From Natronococcus roseus (GTDB lineage: Archaea > Halobacteriota > Halobacteria > Halobacteriales > Natrialbaceae): a stretch of 64,000 nt of DNA. Location: contig NZ_JBHLJR010000005.1 in the NCBI RefSeq assembly GCF_043677095.1, positions 1 through 64,000 on the forward strand, in the 5' to 3' direction. Made by a program: the position numbers and the translations under genes. Shown here one piece after another: positions 34,465-44,011 of this stretch. The notes under the pieces are model-generated. The model ran no database searches, was not told the origin of the DNA, and saw only the letters and a list, made by a program, of their open reading frames with translations. The first letter of the stretch is position 1. Each line of letters opens with the position of its first letter.

Positions 34465-35700
34465 CTACAGCAGTTCGATGACCGAGCGAGCGAGGTCCTC
34501 GCCCGTCACGAGCGACGTGAGGAACAACACGACGACGGCCGCCAGGAAGATCGCCTGCTCGAACTGCGACGGCTCGAAGTACCGGCGGACGGCCGCGAAC
34601 AGCGCCAGCGCAGTCAGCGGAAGTCCGATGACGCCGTTGACCGCGGGCATCAACAGCGCCAGATCGACCGGCGTGAAGTCGGTGAAGGCGAGGATCGGAA
34701 TCGCCAGGGCGACCGAGAGTCCGATCAGGAAGTGGACGGTGCGCCGGAAGTGGAGATCGCCGAACTGGGTCGAGATCCCCGACGACTGGGGAACCATGAA
34801 CCCGGCGGCGAACAGCGTCCCCGTGGCGCTGCTGAAGGAGGCGGCGCCGACCGCGAGGATGAAGAGGCCGAGGACCCACTCGCCGATCATCTCGACCAGG
34901 GGTTCGGCGGGCGTGGTAAACGCCAGATCGGCGTCGGGCATCGAGATCGCGGCCGCGACGATCACGGTCGCACTGAGCGCGATGACGGCCGCCAGTCCGA
35001 CCGTGTGATCGCGCCGGTAGCGCGAGACGTCCCAGTTTTTCTCGTGTTGCATGCTCGTCTGGATGAAGAAGTTCGGGTAGTAGACGGTCGTCCCGAGCAG
35101 GGCGATGATCATCGTCATGTACTCGATGTCCCCGACGATCCCGGGGACGAACCCGCTGGCGATACCCGTCGCTGGCGGCTGGAGGTTCGCCACGATGACG
35201 AGATAGGAGGCGAATATCGCGAACACGAGCGCCGCGATCACGCCTTCAATCCGGCTGTAGACCCGGAGTTCGACCAGTGCGATTCCCAGCGCTGCCGAGA
35301 CGATGACCGCGACGTACAGGTTCGACAGCGGCGTGAGGTAGACGAGTGCAGCCCCCGCGAGGGCGTAGTTGGCCACGCTCCAGAACTGCATGATAAACGA
35401 GATCCCGAACGCGAACGGTTTCGCCGTCCGCTCCCCGAGAACGTCCCTGATGTAGGTCATTAGCGGACGGTCCTCGGCAGCCAGGCGCGCGGACATCTCG
35501 TGCATCGCGAGCCCGACGCCGAGCCCGAGGGGTAACACCCACAGGAGGCCGTATCCGAACAGGAGTCCCGCCTCGGTCAGGATGTAGACGGAGCCAGCGC
35601 CGAAGATGTTCGCTGCGAACAGGAGGCCGAGCCCGTACTGGTGAACCGTTTCCTTCGCCCGCTCGAACGGCACGTCGACGACAGAACTGGTTTGGCTCAT
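34465..35700 (-). CDS. Nramp-fold transporter lacking the metal motif
   Basis: A 411-aa protein with 11 hydrophobic helices that resembles the Nramp/NRMT divalent metal transporters. The first helix reads FAANIFGAGSVYILTEAG where Nramp has DPGN and NRMT has DDPSG, so the metal-binding aspartate is missing. The sixth helix reads LGTTVYYPNFFIQTSMQHEK, aligning with GTTxxPxxFxxQAS of NRMT but without the usual MPH methionine. It keeps the fold but probably carries another substrate. A strong hairpin precedes its start. It is divergent from gyrB. The family call rests on motif alignment by eye. Confidence 0.72.
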   Translation of the reverse strand: MSQTSSVVDVPFERAKETVHQYGLGLLFAANIFGAGSVYILTEAGLLFGYGLLWVLPLGLGVGLAMHEMSARLAAEDRPLMTYIRDVLGERTAKPFAFGISFIMQFWSVANYALAGAALVYLTPLSNLYVAVIVSAALGIALVELRVYSRIEGVIAALVFAIFASYLVIVANLQPPATGIASGFVPGIVGDIEYMTMIIALLGTTVYYPNFFIQTSMQHEKNWDVSRYRRDHTVGLAAVIALSATVIVAAAISMPDADLAFTTPAEPLVEMIGEWVLGLFILAVGAASFSSATGTLFAAGFMVPQSSGISTQFGDLHFRRTVHFLIGLSVALAIPILAFTDFTPVDLALLMPAVNGVIGLPLTALALFAAVRRYFEPSQFEQAIFLAAVVVLFLTSLVTGEDLARSVIELL

Positions 35701-35727
35701 GGATCGAATCTCACCCTGAATCGCGCT

Positions 35728-35759
35728 GGAGAGTCGGCGTCGTTCGGTGCCGACTCTCC
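35728..35759 (-). promoter_or_regulatory. 11-bp hairpin in the transporter 5' region
   Basis: GGAGAGTCGGC and GCCGACTCTCC form a perfect 11-bp stem around a 10-nt loop, 27 bases before the ATG of the Nramp-like gene. It could be an mRNA element that controls translation or stability, or a protein-binding site. Confidence 0.5.
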
Positions 35760-35984
35760 GACAACTGCTCGCCGTGGATCGGATTCCGAATCACCATACC
35801 CGAACCGTCGGGCGTGATTCGTTTGAGAAGACAGCCTGAGATGGCGTATGTTCGGAAAGATAGTAAAGAAGTGCAACCATTCGACGACTGCCGATCGGGA
35901 CGGCCTCTCATTTACGGTCCGGCGATAGCCATCACACACCCGTTACACCTGCATTTCTCGTCGCGCTCGCGCGCGTACGCGAAG

Positions 35985-35992
35985 TTTTATAC
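35985..35992 (+). promoter_or_regulatory. TATA box for gyrB
   Basis: TTTTATAC centred near 35989 predicts transcription start at about 36015, leaving a leader of about 10 nt before the gyrB ATG. Confidence 0.6.
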
Positions 35993-36024
35993 CCAGTCGG
36001 GCGCTACCCGAAAACAGGTTTCTC

Positions 36025-37956
36025 ATGTCCCAGGAAAGCGAGTACGGCGCCGGACAGATCCAGGTCCTCGAGGGTCTGGAGGCTGTGCGAAAGCGACCAG
36101 CGATGTATATCGGCTCTACCGACGCGCGGGGGCTTCACCACCTCGTCTACGAGGTGGTGGACAACTCGATCGACGAGGCCCTCGCCGGTCACTGCGACGA
36201 CATCACCGTCACCATCAACGCCGACGACTCGGTGACCGTCTCCGACGACGGTCGCGGGATTCCCGTCGACACCCACGACGAGTACGAGCGCCCCGCACTC
36301 GAGGTCATCCTGACGGTCCTCCACGCGGGCGGGAAGTTCGACAACAAATCCTACCAGGTGTCGGGCGGGCTCCACGGCGTCGGCGTCAGCGTCGTCAATG
36401 CCCTCTCCGAACGGCTCGAGGCGGAAGTCAAACGCGACGGTGCGGTCTTTCGCCACGCGTTCGAGGCGGGCGAGCCCGTCGGCGACATGGAGCGCGCTCG
36501 CGACATGGACGACGACGAGGAGACCGGAACGGAGGTCACGTTTTGGCCCGACACGGACGTCTTCGAGACCAGGGACTTTGCGTTCTCGACGCTGTCGAAC
36601 CGCCTTCGGGAGCTCGCCTTCCTCAACTCCGGCGTTCGCATCACCCTCCGCGACGAGCGCCAGGAGACCGAGGACGGCGAGGTCATCGAGGAGACCTACG
36701 AGTACGAGGGCGGTATCCGCGAGTTCGTCGAGTATCTCAACGAGACGCGCTCGGTGATGCACGACGACGTCATCTACTTCGAGGACGAGGACCAGAACAT
36801 CCAGGTCGAGGTCGCGATGCAGGCGACCGAGGACCTGCAGGGCTCGATCCACGCCTTCGCGAACAACATCAACACCCGCGAGGGCGGGACCCACCTCACC
36901 GGATTCAAGACTGCGCTGACCCGGGTCGTCAACGACTACGGCAACGAGAACGATCTGCTCGGCGACATCGACGGCAACCTCACGGGCGAGGACATCCGCG
37001 AGGGACTGACCGCGGTAATCTCGGTCAAACACCCCGACCCGCAGTTCGAGGGCCAGACGAAGACGAAACTCGGCAACAGCGAGGTTCGGGGAATCGTCGA
37101 GGGCGCGATGCACGAGCAGCTGGGCACCTACTTCGAGGAACACCCCGACACCGCCCAGGCGATCGTCCTCAAGGCCGTCGAGGCCGCGAAGGCCCGCAAG
37201 GCCGCCCAGAAGGCCGAGGAGCTCACTCGCCGGAAGTCCGCCCTCGAGTCGACCTCCCTCCCCGGCAAGCTCGCGGACTGTCAGACGAAAGACCCCGAGG
37301 AGGCCGAATTGTTTATCGCGGAGGGTGACTCCGCGGGCGGCAGCGCAAAGCAGGCCCGCAACCCCGAGTTCCAGGCCGTCCTCCCGATCAAGGGGAAGAT
37401 TCTCAACGTCGAGAAACACCGTCTGGATCGGATCCTCGAGAACGACGAGATCCGCAACATGATCACCGCGATCGGCGCGGGGATCGGCGACGAGTTCGAC
37501 ATCGACGACGTCCGGTACAAGAAGATCATCATGGCGACCGACGCCGACGTCGACGGGGCGCACATCCGTACCCTCATGCTGACCTTTTTCTACCGGCACA
37601 TGCGCCCGCTGCTCGAGGGCGGCTTCGTCTACGCGACCCAGCCGCCGCTGTACCGCATCCGGTATCGCGGCGAGACCTACGACGCGATGACCGACGCCGA
37701 GCGCGATCGGATCGTCGAAGAGAAATGTGACGGCAATCCGACCCAGGTCCAGCGATTCAAGGGACTCGGCGAGATGAACCCCGAACAGCTCTGGGAGACG
37801 ACGATGAACCCCGAGAACCGCATCCTCAAGCAGATCACGGTCGAGGACGCGGCCGCGGCGGACAAGATGTTCTCCGTGCTGATGGGCGACGCCGTCGAAC
37901 CGCGCAAGCAGTTCATCAAGGACCACGCTCCCGAGGCGGAGTGGATCGACATCTGA
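36025..37956 (+). CDS. gyrB: DNA gyrase subunit B
   Basis: A 643-aa type IIA topoisomerase ATPase subunit. The GHKL site has YEVVDNSIDEALAGHC and VSDDGRGIPVD; the Toprim domain has FIAEGDSAGGSAKQARN with E433 and MATDADVDGAHIRTL with the D506/D508/D510 cluster; the tail IQRFKGLGEMNP type motif reads VQRFKGLGEMNPEQLWETTM. With GyrA it introduces negative supercoils. It heads the gyrBA operon; gyrA starts 60 bases downstream. Haloarchaeal GyrB is the target of novobiocin. Confidence 0.96.
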   Translation: MSQESEYGAGQIQVLEGLEAVRKRPAMYIGSTDARGLHHLVYEVVDNSIDEALAGHCDDITVTINADDSVTVSDDGRGIPVDTHDEYERPALEVILTVLHAGGKFDNKSYQVSGGLHGVGVSVVNALSERLEAEVKRDGAVFRHAFEAGEPVGDMERARDMDDDEETGTEVTFWPDTDVFETRDFAFSTLSNRLRELAFLNSGVRITLRDERQETEDGEVIEETYEYEGGIREFVEYLNETRSVMHDDVIYFEDEDQNIQVEVAMQATEDLQGSIHAFANNINTREGGTHLTGFKTALTRVVNDYGNENDLLGDIDGNLTGEDIREGLTAVISVKHPDPQFEGQTKTKLGNSEVRGIVEGAMHEQLGTYFEEHPDTAQAIVLKAVEAAKARKAAQKAEELTRRKSALESTSLPGKLADCQTKDPEEAELFIAEGDSAGGSAKQARNPEFQAVLPIKGKILNVEKHRLDRILENDEIRNMITAIGAGIGDEFDIDDVRYKKIIMATDADVDGAHIRTLMLTFFYRHMRPLLEGGFVYATQPPLYRIRYRGETYDAMTDAERDRIVEEKCDGNPTQVQRFKGLGEMNPEQLWETTMNPENRILKQITVEDAAAADKMFSVLMGDAVEPRKQFIKDHAPEAEWIDI

Positions 37957-38015
37957 GGTAATCGAATGCACGAGACTACACGAAGACGAGACCGAGACGC
38001 AGTGAGTACCCACGC

Positions 38016-40502
38016 ATGAGTTCGGAAGTACCCGATCCCACCGATATCGAGGCGGCCTCGATCGAGTCCGTCCGGATCGAAGACGAGATGGAGCAGAGCT
38101 ACATCGACTACGCGATGAGCGTCATCGCGGGGCGAGCGCTTCCCGACGTCCGGGACGGCCTCAAGCCCGTTCACCGGCGCATCCTGTACGCGATGCACGA
38201 ACTGGGCGTCTCCTCGGGCAGCAGTCACCGCAAATCCTCCTCGATCGTCGGGGAGACGATGGGTGACTACCACCCTCACGGCGACAGCGCGATCTACGAC
38301 ACCCTGGTCCGGATGGCCCAGGACTTCTCGATGCGCTATCCGCTGGTGGACGGCCAGGGGAACTTCGGCTCGATGGACGGCGATCCGGCCGCCGCACCCC
38401 GGTACACGGAGGCTCGGATGGCCCCCGTCGCCGAGGAACTCCTCGAGGACATCGGGAAGGATACGGTCGACTTCTCGGCGAACTACGACGACCGCCTGCA
38501 GGAGCCCGACGTTCTGCCCGCGGCGTTCCCGAACCTGCTGGTCAACGGCTCTTCGGGAATCGCGGTCGGGATGTCGACGAACATCCCGCCGCACAACTTA
38601 GGCGAGGTGATCGACGCGACGATCGAACTGATCGACGACCCCGACGCCACCGTCGAGGAGCTGATGGACCACGTCAAGGGTCCCGACTTCCCGACCGGCG
38701 CGAACATCGTCGGTCGCGACGCCGTCTACTCGGCGTACAAGACCGGCCGCGGACGGGTTCGAGTCCGCGCCGAGTTCGAGGTCGAGGAGTGGCAGTCCGG
38801 CCGCGAGCGGATCGTCGTCACCGAACTCCCCTTCCAGGAGAACAAGGCTCGCCTCGTCGAGCGCATCGCCGAGGACGTCACGGACGGCGACCTCGAGGGG
38901 ATCACCGACCTGCGCGACGAGTCCGACCGCGACGGCGTCCGTATCGTTATCGAGCTCAAGCGCGGCGCGAACGTCGACGTCGTCAAGAACAAGCTCCTCG
39001 AGAGCCACCTCGAGAAGACGTTCGGTATCATCAACCTCGCGCTGGTCGACGGCCAGCCACAGGTGCTCTCGCTCAGAGAGACTCTGCAGGAGTACGTCGA
39101 CCACCGCCGCGAGGTCGTCCGCCGGCGCAGCGAGTACGATCTCGCGGAGGCCGAGGACCGAGCGCATATCCTCGAGGGGCGACTGAAGGCCGTCGAGAAC
39201 GCCGAGGACGTCGTCGAGCTGATCCGCGACAGCGAGGATCGTTCGGCGGCCAAGACGAACCTGCAGGAGGCCTACGAGTTCTCCGAGGAGCAGGCCGAAC
39301 ACATCGTCCGGATGCAACTCGGGAGCCTCACCTCGATGGAGGCCGCCGAGATCGACGAGGAGTACGAGGAGGTCCAGGCCGAGATCGAGCGCCTGACCGA
39401 GATCTTAGAGAGCGAGTCCGAACTGCTGGAGGTCATCAAAGACGAACTCCGCGAGATCAAAGCGGAGTACGGCGACGAGCGCCGAACCTCGATAATCGAG
39501 GACCAGGGGACGGTCACCCACGAGGACCTCATTCCGGAGGAGGAGGTCGTCGTCGTGATGACCGAGGACGACTACGTCAAGCGGATGCCGATCGACGACT
39601 TCGACCCCCAGGGCCGAGGTGGAAAAGGGATCATCGGCGCGGACGTGAAAGACGACGACCGCGTCTCGACGGTGTTCCGGGCGAACACCCACGACTTCCT
39701 GCTTTGCTTTACCAACCAGGGGAAGGTCTACCAGCTGAAGACCTACGAGATCCCCGAGATGGGCCGGACGGCCCGCGGAAAGTCCGCGGTCAACATCCTC
39801 GATCTGGACGCGGGCGAGGATATCACGGCGATCGTCGACACCGACGCGTTCGGTGACGACGAGTACGTGACGATGGTCACCAGAAACGGCTACGTCAAGC
39901 GGACTGCCGGCGAGGAGTTCGACAACATCCGCTCGACGGGAATCATCGCCGCCGATCTCGAGGAGGGCGACGAACTGGTCGACGTCGAGGTCACCGACGG
40001 CTCCCAGGACCTGGTGATCGCCACCGAAGGTGGGATGACGATCCGCTTCGACGAGGGCGAGGTCCGGGCGATGGGACGAAACGCCCGCGGAGTCAACGGG
40101 ATCAAGCTCACCGACGGCGACGCCGTCGCCGGACTGGTCGCGACCGACGAGGCCGACGAGCGCGCGCTACTGACCGTCACCCGGAACGGGTACGGCAAGC
40201 GGACGCCGCTCTCGGAGTACCGAACTCAGTCCCGCTACGGCAAGGGTCTGATCGATATCAAGACCGACGGGCGGAACGGACACGTAACGACCGTCAAGGC
40301 CGTCGACGCCGACGACCACCTCGTCATGATGAGCGAGCGCGGCCAGATCGTCCGGACGCGGGTCGACGAGGTGTCGACCGTCGGCCGGAACACGATGGGT
40401 GTGATCGTCATGGACGTCGACGACGGCGACGCCGTCGCGAGCGTCGACGTCCTGCCGGCGGCCTCGGTGGCCGACGAGAACGAGCGCGCCGACGCGAACT
40501 GA
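38016..40502 (+). CDS. gyrA: DNA gyrase subunit A
   Basis: An 828-aa subunit. The catalytic tyrosine is Y130 in AAAPRYTEARMA. The quinolone region reads GDYHPHGDSAIYDTLVRM with S91 and D95 at the classical positions. The C-terminal beta-pinwheel has the GyrA box QGRGGKG near residue 535, which marks true gyrase rather than topoisomerase IV. The end is acidic and alanine-rich. The product cleaves and wraps DNA together with GyrB. Confidence 0.96.
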   Translation: MSSEVPDPTDIEAASIESVRIEDEMEQSYIDYAMSVIAGRALPDVRDGLKPVHRRILYAMHELGVSSGSSHRKSSSIVGETMGDYHPHGDSAIYDTLVRMAQDFSMRYPLVDGQGNFGSMDGDPAAAPRYTEARMAPVAEELLEDIGKDTVDFSANYDDRLQEPDVLPAAFPNLLVNGSSGIAVGMSTNIPPHNLGEVIDATIELIDDPDATVEELMDHVKGPDFPTGANIVGRDAVYSAYKTGRGRVRVRAEFEVEEWQSGRERIVVTELPFQENKARLVERIAEDVTDGDLEGITDLRDESDRDGVRIVIELKRGANVDVVKNKLLESHLEKTFGIINLALVDGQPQVLSLRETLQEYVDHRREVVRRRSEYDLAEAEDRAHILEGRLKAVENAEDVVELIRDSEDRSAAKTNLQEAYEFSEEQAEHIVRMQLGSLTSMEAAEIDEEYEEVQAEIERLTEILESESELLEVIKDELREIKAEYGDERRTSIIEDQGTVTHEDLIPEEEVVVVMTEDDYVKRMPIDDFDPQGRGGKGIIGADVKDDDRVSTVFRANTHDFLLCFTNQGKVYQLKTYEIPEMGRTARGKSAVNILDLDAGEDITAIVDTDAFGDDEYVTMVTRNGYVKRTAGEEFDNIRSTGIIAADLEEGDELVDVEVTDGSQDLVIATEGGMTIRFDEGEVRAMGRNARGVNGIKLTDGDAVAGLVATDEADERALLTVTRNGYGKRTPLSEYRTQSRYGKGLIDIKTDGRNGHVTTVKAVDADDHLVMMSERGQIVRTRVDEVSTVGRNTMGVIVMDVDDGDAVASVDVLPAASVADENERADAN

Positions 40503-40577
40503 CGGCGCCGCAGCTTGGTTTTCCAGGAGGAAAGAACGGACGACAGAGCGGAGAATCGAGAGAACGATCCCAGTCAG

Positions 40578-41111
40578 CTAGTGGTTCGGCTCCTCGGCCG
40601 GCGCGACCATATCGTCGATGCGGAGGATGAGGATGTTGTTCGTATCGTCTCGCCCGTCGAGGGTCCCCTCGATGACGAGCTTCGACAGCGGCGTCGGGCC
40701 GACCGTGACGGAGTCACCTTCCTCGATCCCGTCCGAGGTGCCCTGCATGTGGATCTCGGCCCGGCAGAGTTCGGGGTGGTGGACGCTCGAGAGGTCGATC
40801 TCCTCGACGATGATGCCCTCGAGGGGTTCGCCCTCGTGTTCGACGGGGACGGAGGCGGGGTCGTCCATCTGCTGGATCTCGAGGGCCTCGAACGCCGCTG
40901 CGGTCGGCTTGTAGCCGCCTTTCGGACCGGGGACGCCCTCGACCAGCTGCAGTGCCTTCAGGCTCTGCATCTGGTTGCGGATGGTGCCAGGGTTGCGGTC
41001 TACCTGTTCGGCGATATCCTCGCCCTTGATCGCGTCCTCCGATTCCTTGTGGAGGTTCGTCAACGCGCGGAGAATTTTCTTCTGGCTAGGGGTGAGTTCG
41101 ATTGATGACAT
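40578..41111 (-). CDS. haloarchaeal HTH regulator
   Basis: A 177-aa protein conserved among haloarchaea. The winged helix is in residues 1-75 (LTPSQKKILRALTNLHKESE, then VDRNPGTIRNQMQSLKALQL and PGPKGGYKPTA). The second half (VEEIDLSSVHHPELCRAEIH and VTVGPTPLSKLVIEGTLDGR) looks like a beta-rich ligand or oligomerisation domain. It is often annotated as Rrf2- or TrmB-like. A minus-strand TTTAAGG at 41135-41141 lies 26 bases upstream, so its mRNA is leaderless. It converges with gyrA. Confidence 0.83.
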   Translation of the reverse strand: MSSIELTPSQKKILRALTNLHKESEDAIKGEDIAEQVDRNPGTIRNQMQSLKALQLVEGVPGPKGGYKPTAAAFEALEIQQMDDPASVPVEHEGEPLEGIIVEEIDLSSVHHPELCRAEIHMQGTSDGIEEGDSVTVGPTPLSKLVIEGTLDGRDDTNNILILRIDDMVAPAEEPNH

Positions 41112-41242
41112 GCTGTAATCTTCGTGATTGATTTCCTTAAACCCGACGGGTGGGTCGGGCAGTTCGCTCGATTAGGAGGTGACGCCCCGACGCAGTAATC
41201 AGTTTTCATTCCGCCGTCCCCGGGATTTGCGACCCGGCGCGC

Positions 41243-42172
41243 TCAGCCGGGAAGGATCCATCCCTCCACGATGACGTCCTCGAGGACGAACATGAGCGCG
41301 ACGCCGGCGACGAACGTCACGGCGTTGAGACGCGTCACGATCGTGTCGGCGTCGAAGCGGATGAGTTCGGCGAGTTCGACCAGCACCTGCAGGATCGCGC
41401 CGATCGCGATCGCGTAGAAGATCACGGCGAGCAGCGCCGAGTCCGCGAGACTGCCGATCCAGCCGCCCAGGATCACCGGACCCCCGGCCAGTACGCCCAT
41501 GATGGCGAAGTGGTGAAGCGGCGGGCTCGCCGTATCACGGGCGACCGCGGCGACGACGGTCGGGCCCTCCATGATGTTGTGCATGACGAATCCGATCACC
41601 AGGAGCATCACGAGTTCGCCCTGGCCGAGAACGAACGCGGTCCCGATGGCCAGCCCCTCGCCGATGCTGTGGAGGCCGAGGGCGACGGCGACCAGGTACG
41701 CGACGTGGAGGCCGCTCTTTTCGGCGCCCGTCGCCGCCGTTCGCTGGCGCCACCTGCTGAGCGCGTACATGATTCCGAACGTCGCGGCTACACCTCCGAC
41801 TGCGGCGACTACCGCGAGCGACGTACTCTCGAGTTCGCCACCGTAGTCGATCACCTCCTCGGTCATCTCGAAGGCGATAAAGGCGAGGACGCCGGCCGAG
41901 AGCGCGAGAAACGCGTGGATGAACCGATAGTCCAGTGCGCGAATGAACGGAAACCAGAGCATCCCGATCGCCACCGGAACGATCCCGGCCAGGAAGCCGA
42001 TGATCGTGAGCATCCAGAGGATATCGACGGTGCTCGCGTCCGCCATCGATCCGAGATCACCGAACGGCGAGGTAACGACCAGCAGGGCGAGCACGGCCGC
42101 CAGCACGACGAGCGGAGCGATAGCGAGAACCCAGTGGGGGACTCGTTCGTGTATCGGCAACTCGTTACCCAT
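41243..42172 (-). CDS. ZIP-family divalent metal transporter
   Basis: A 309-aa membrane protein with about eight helices. The metal-binding motifs of helices 4 and 5 are LGLHSIGEGLAIG and GFVMHNIMEGPTV, with the paired His and Glu residues intact. ZIP transporters bring Zn2+, Mn2+ or Fe2+ into the cytoplasm. It lies downstream of a DtxR-type repressor on the same strand, and a TTAGA-N4-TCTAA palindrome sits in its promoter region, so metal-dependent repression is likely. Confidence 0.87.
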   Translation of the reverse strand: MGNELPIHERVPHWVLAIAPLVVLAAVLALLVVTSPFGDLGSMADASTVDILWMLTIIGFLAGIVPVAIGMLWFPFIRALDYRFIHAFLALSAGVLAFIAFEMTEEVIDYGGELESTSLAVVAAVGGVAATFGIMYALSRWRQRTAATGAEKSGLHVAYLVAVALGLHSIGEGLAIGTAFVLGQGELVMLLVIGFVMHNIMEGPTVVAAVARDTASPPLHHFAIMGVLAGGPVILGGWIGSLADSALLAVIFYAIAIGAILQVLVELAELIRFDADTIVTRLNAVTFVAGVALMFVLEDVIVEGWILPG

Positions 42173-42219
42173 ACTGCCACACCTCGATCCGGACGCGTCG
42201 CTGATTCATTACGTACCCT

Positions 42220-42233
42220 TTAGATGCGTCTAA
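42220..42233. promoter_or_regulatory. candidate DtxR-type operator of the ZIP gene
   Basis: TTAGA-TGCG-TCTAA is an inverted repeat 48-61 bases before the ZIP start. It lies between a TATA-like CATATG (42236-42241) and the predicted transcription start near 42212. TTAGA half-sites resemble those of DtxR/IdeR boxes, and a DtxR-type gene ends 80 bases away. Confidence 0.5.
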
Positions 42234-42313
42234 TCATATGCCTTTCTCACTTACTTTTCGACTGAGACTAATCAAATGTCGGCGACAGAATGAGTACGGT
42301 TCGGAACCGGAAC

Positions 42314-42994
42314 TTAGCCTTCGGCCTCGACCGGCGGGGCGACGCGGACGTGATGGGCGACCGTCTCGGGGATCGACACCGGCTCGTCGTGTACACTCGA
42401 ACGGGCCGTCACCATGCCGAAGGGCGCGACCTCGAGGATCTCGAGTTCGACCCCCGGTTCGATGCCGTGGTCGGCCAGGTACGAGAGGATCTCCGGATCG
42501 CGGTCGGCGACCTCCTCGACGACGACGACGTCGCCCTCCTCGAATCCGGCGATAGACTCGCCCGCTCGGCGCTCGGGCGGCTCGAGGTCCGCGCTGGGGA
42601 TCGGCGAGCCGTGGGGGTCGACCGTCGGCTCGTCGAGCGCGGCCGCGACGCGAGCCTCGAAGTCCTCGCTGATGTGGTGTTCGAGCCGGTCGGCCTCCTC
42701 GTGGACCTCCGACCAGTCGTAGTCCAGATGTTCGGTGAGGTAGGATTCGAGCAGCCGGTGGTGGCGAACGACCTCGAGCGCGACCGTCTCACCCTCTTCG
42801 GAGAGGGTGACGCCGCGGTACTTCTCGCGGTCGACGAGCCCGCGTTCCTCGAGTTTCTCGAGCATGCTGGTGACGGTCGGCGACGTAACGTCCAGCTCCT
42901 CGGCGATCGCCGACGTCTTGATCCGGTCGTCGGTCCCCTGCTGAAGCTGGTAGATCGCCTTGAGGTAGTCTTCCATCACGTCGCTCAGCATCAT
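42314..42994 (-). CDS. DtxR-family metal-dependent repressor
   Basis: A 226-aa protein with an N-terminal winged helix (MEDYLKAIYQLQQG, IAEELDVTSPTVTSMLEKLE), a dimerisation/metal domain (VVRHHRLLESYLTEHLDY and EEADRLEHHISEDFEARV), and a C-terminal SH3/FeoA-like domain (about 150-226: GDVVVVEEVADRDPEILSYL). This is the full-length DtxR/SirR/MntR plan. It probably represses metal uptake genes when Fe2+ or Mn2+ is plentiful. The adjacent ZIP gene is the likely target. Two ATGs (42994 and 42991) are possible. Confidence 0.9.
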   Translation of the reverse strand: MMLSDVMEDYLKAIYQLQQGTDDRIKTSAIAEELDVTSPTVTSMLEKLEERGLVDREKYRGVTLSEEGETVALEVVRHHRLLESYLTEHLDYDWSEVHEEADRLEHHISEDFEARVAAALDEPTVDPHGSPIPSADLEPPERRAGESIAGFEEGDVVVVEEVADRDPEILSYLADHGIEPGVELEILEVAPFGMVTARSSVHDEPVSIPETVAHHVRVAPPVEAEG

Positions 42995-43090
42995 TTCGAT
43001 CGGTTTTCGAGCCGTCTAACCCTAAACCTATCGACGCCGAGATTCGACGTGAACCGGCACGAACAAAACGCTGCTCCCGAAAGGCATCGT

Positions 43091-44011
43091 ATGGCTCAGA
43101 CAGTGCGAATCATCGGCGCGCCGATGGACTACGGGGCGAACCGTCGCGGCGTCGACATGGGTCCGTCGGCGATCAGGTACGCCGGCCTGGCCGACGAACT
43201 CGTGGGGGCGGGCGTCGAACCGGTCGACGCCGGCGATCTACACATTCCGCGGGCCGAGGAGCGCGATCCGGACGCCACCCAGCCCCGCGAGGGGAACGCG
43301 AAGTTCCTTCGCGAGGTTGGCGACATCTGCTCGCGGCTCTCGGAGGAAGTTGCCGAGACGCTCGCCGACGGGGAGTTCCCGCTGGTGTTGGGCGGCGATC
43401 ACTCGGTCGCGATCGGCTCGATGACCGGCGCCTCCCGAACCGCGGAGCTGGGTGCGATCTGGTTCGACGCCCACGCCGACCTCAACACGCCCGAATCCTC
43501 GCCGAGCGGGAACGTCCACGGCATGCCACTCGCCGCGGTGCTCGGCCGGGGGGCGTTCGACGAGATGGAGTGGGCCAGCGCCCCGAACCTCCGCGAGGAG
43601 TCGATCGCGTACGTCGGCCTCCGCAGCATCGACGAGCGCGAACGCGAGTGGATCCGCGACAGCGAGATGACCGCGTTCACCATGGCCGATATCGACGAGC
43701 GAGGGATCACGAACGTCGTCGAGGACGCTCTCGATATCGCAACCGACGGCACCGACGGCATTCACGTCAGCCTCGACCTCGACTGGCTCGATCCGAAGGC
43801 GGCACCCGGCGTCGGGACCCCGGTTCGTGGCGGCGTCACCTATCGGGAGGCCCACTCCGCGCTCGAGCGGGTCTCGACGCGAAACCGGCGCGAGGGCGTC
43901 CTTCGGTCGATGGACGTCGTCGAGGTGAACCCGATCCTCGACGAGCGCAACGAGACGGCGACGCTCGCGGCCGACCTCACGGCGAGCGCCTTCGGCAAGC
44001 GAATCCTCTGA
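43091..44011 (+). CDS. rocF: arginase
   Basis: A 306-aa ureohydrolase. The binuclear manganese ligands are H104 in GGDHSVAIGS, D126, H128 and D130 in WFDAHADLNTP, and D229 and D231 in VSLDLDWLDP. SPSGNVHGMPLA matches the arginine-binding loop of arginases rather than agmatinases. It splits arginine into urea and ornithine. The start at 43091 removes a long upstream frame that overlaps the DtxR gene antisense. A stem CGCTCG/CGAGCG around 44015-44040 follows the stop. Confidence 0.92.
   Translation: MAQTVRIIGAPMDYGANRRGVDMGPSAIRYAGLADELVGAGVEPVDAGDLHIPRAEERDPDATQPREGNAKFLREVGDICSRLSEEVAETLADGEFPLVLGGDHSVAIGSMTGASRTAELGAIWFDAHADLNTPESSPSGNVHGMPLAAVLGRGAFDEMEWASAPNLREESIAYVGLRSIDEREREWIRDSEMTAFTMADIDERGITNVVEDALDIATDGTDGIHVSLDLDWLDPKAAPGVGTPVRGGVTYREAHSALERVSTRNRREGVLRSMDVVEVNPILDERNETATLAADLTASAFGKRIL

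Larger units (their letters stand above)
35701..36024. other. 324-base divergent region between the transporter and gyrB
   Basis: No gene is seen. It contains the hairpin at 35728-35759 near the transporter start and the gyrB TATA box at 35985-35992. The middle (35770-35960) has no clear motif. Confidence 0.6.
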
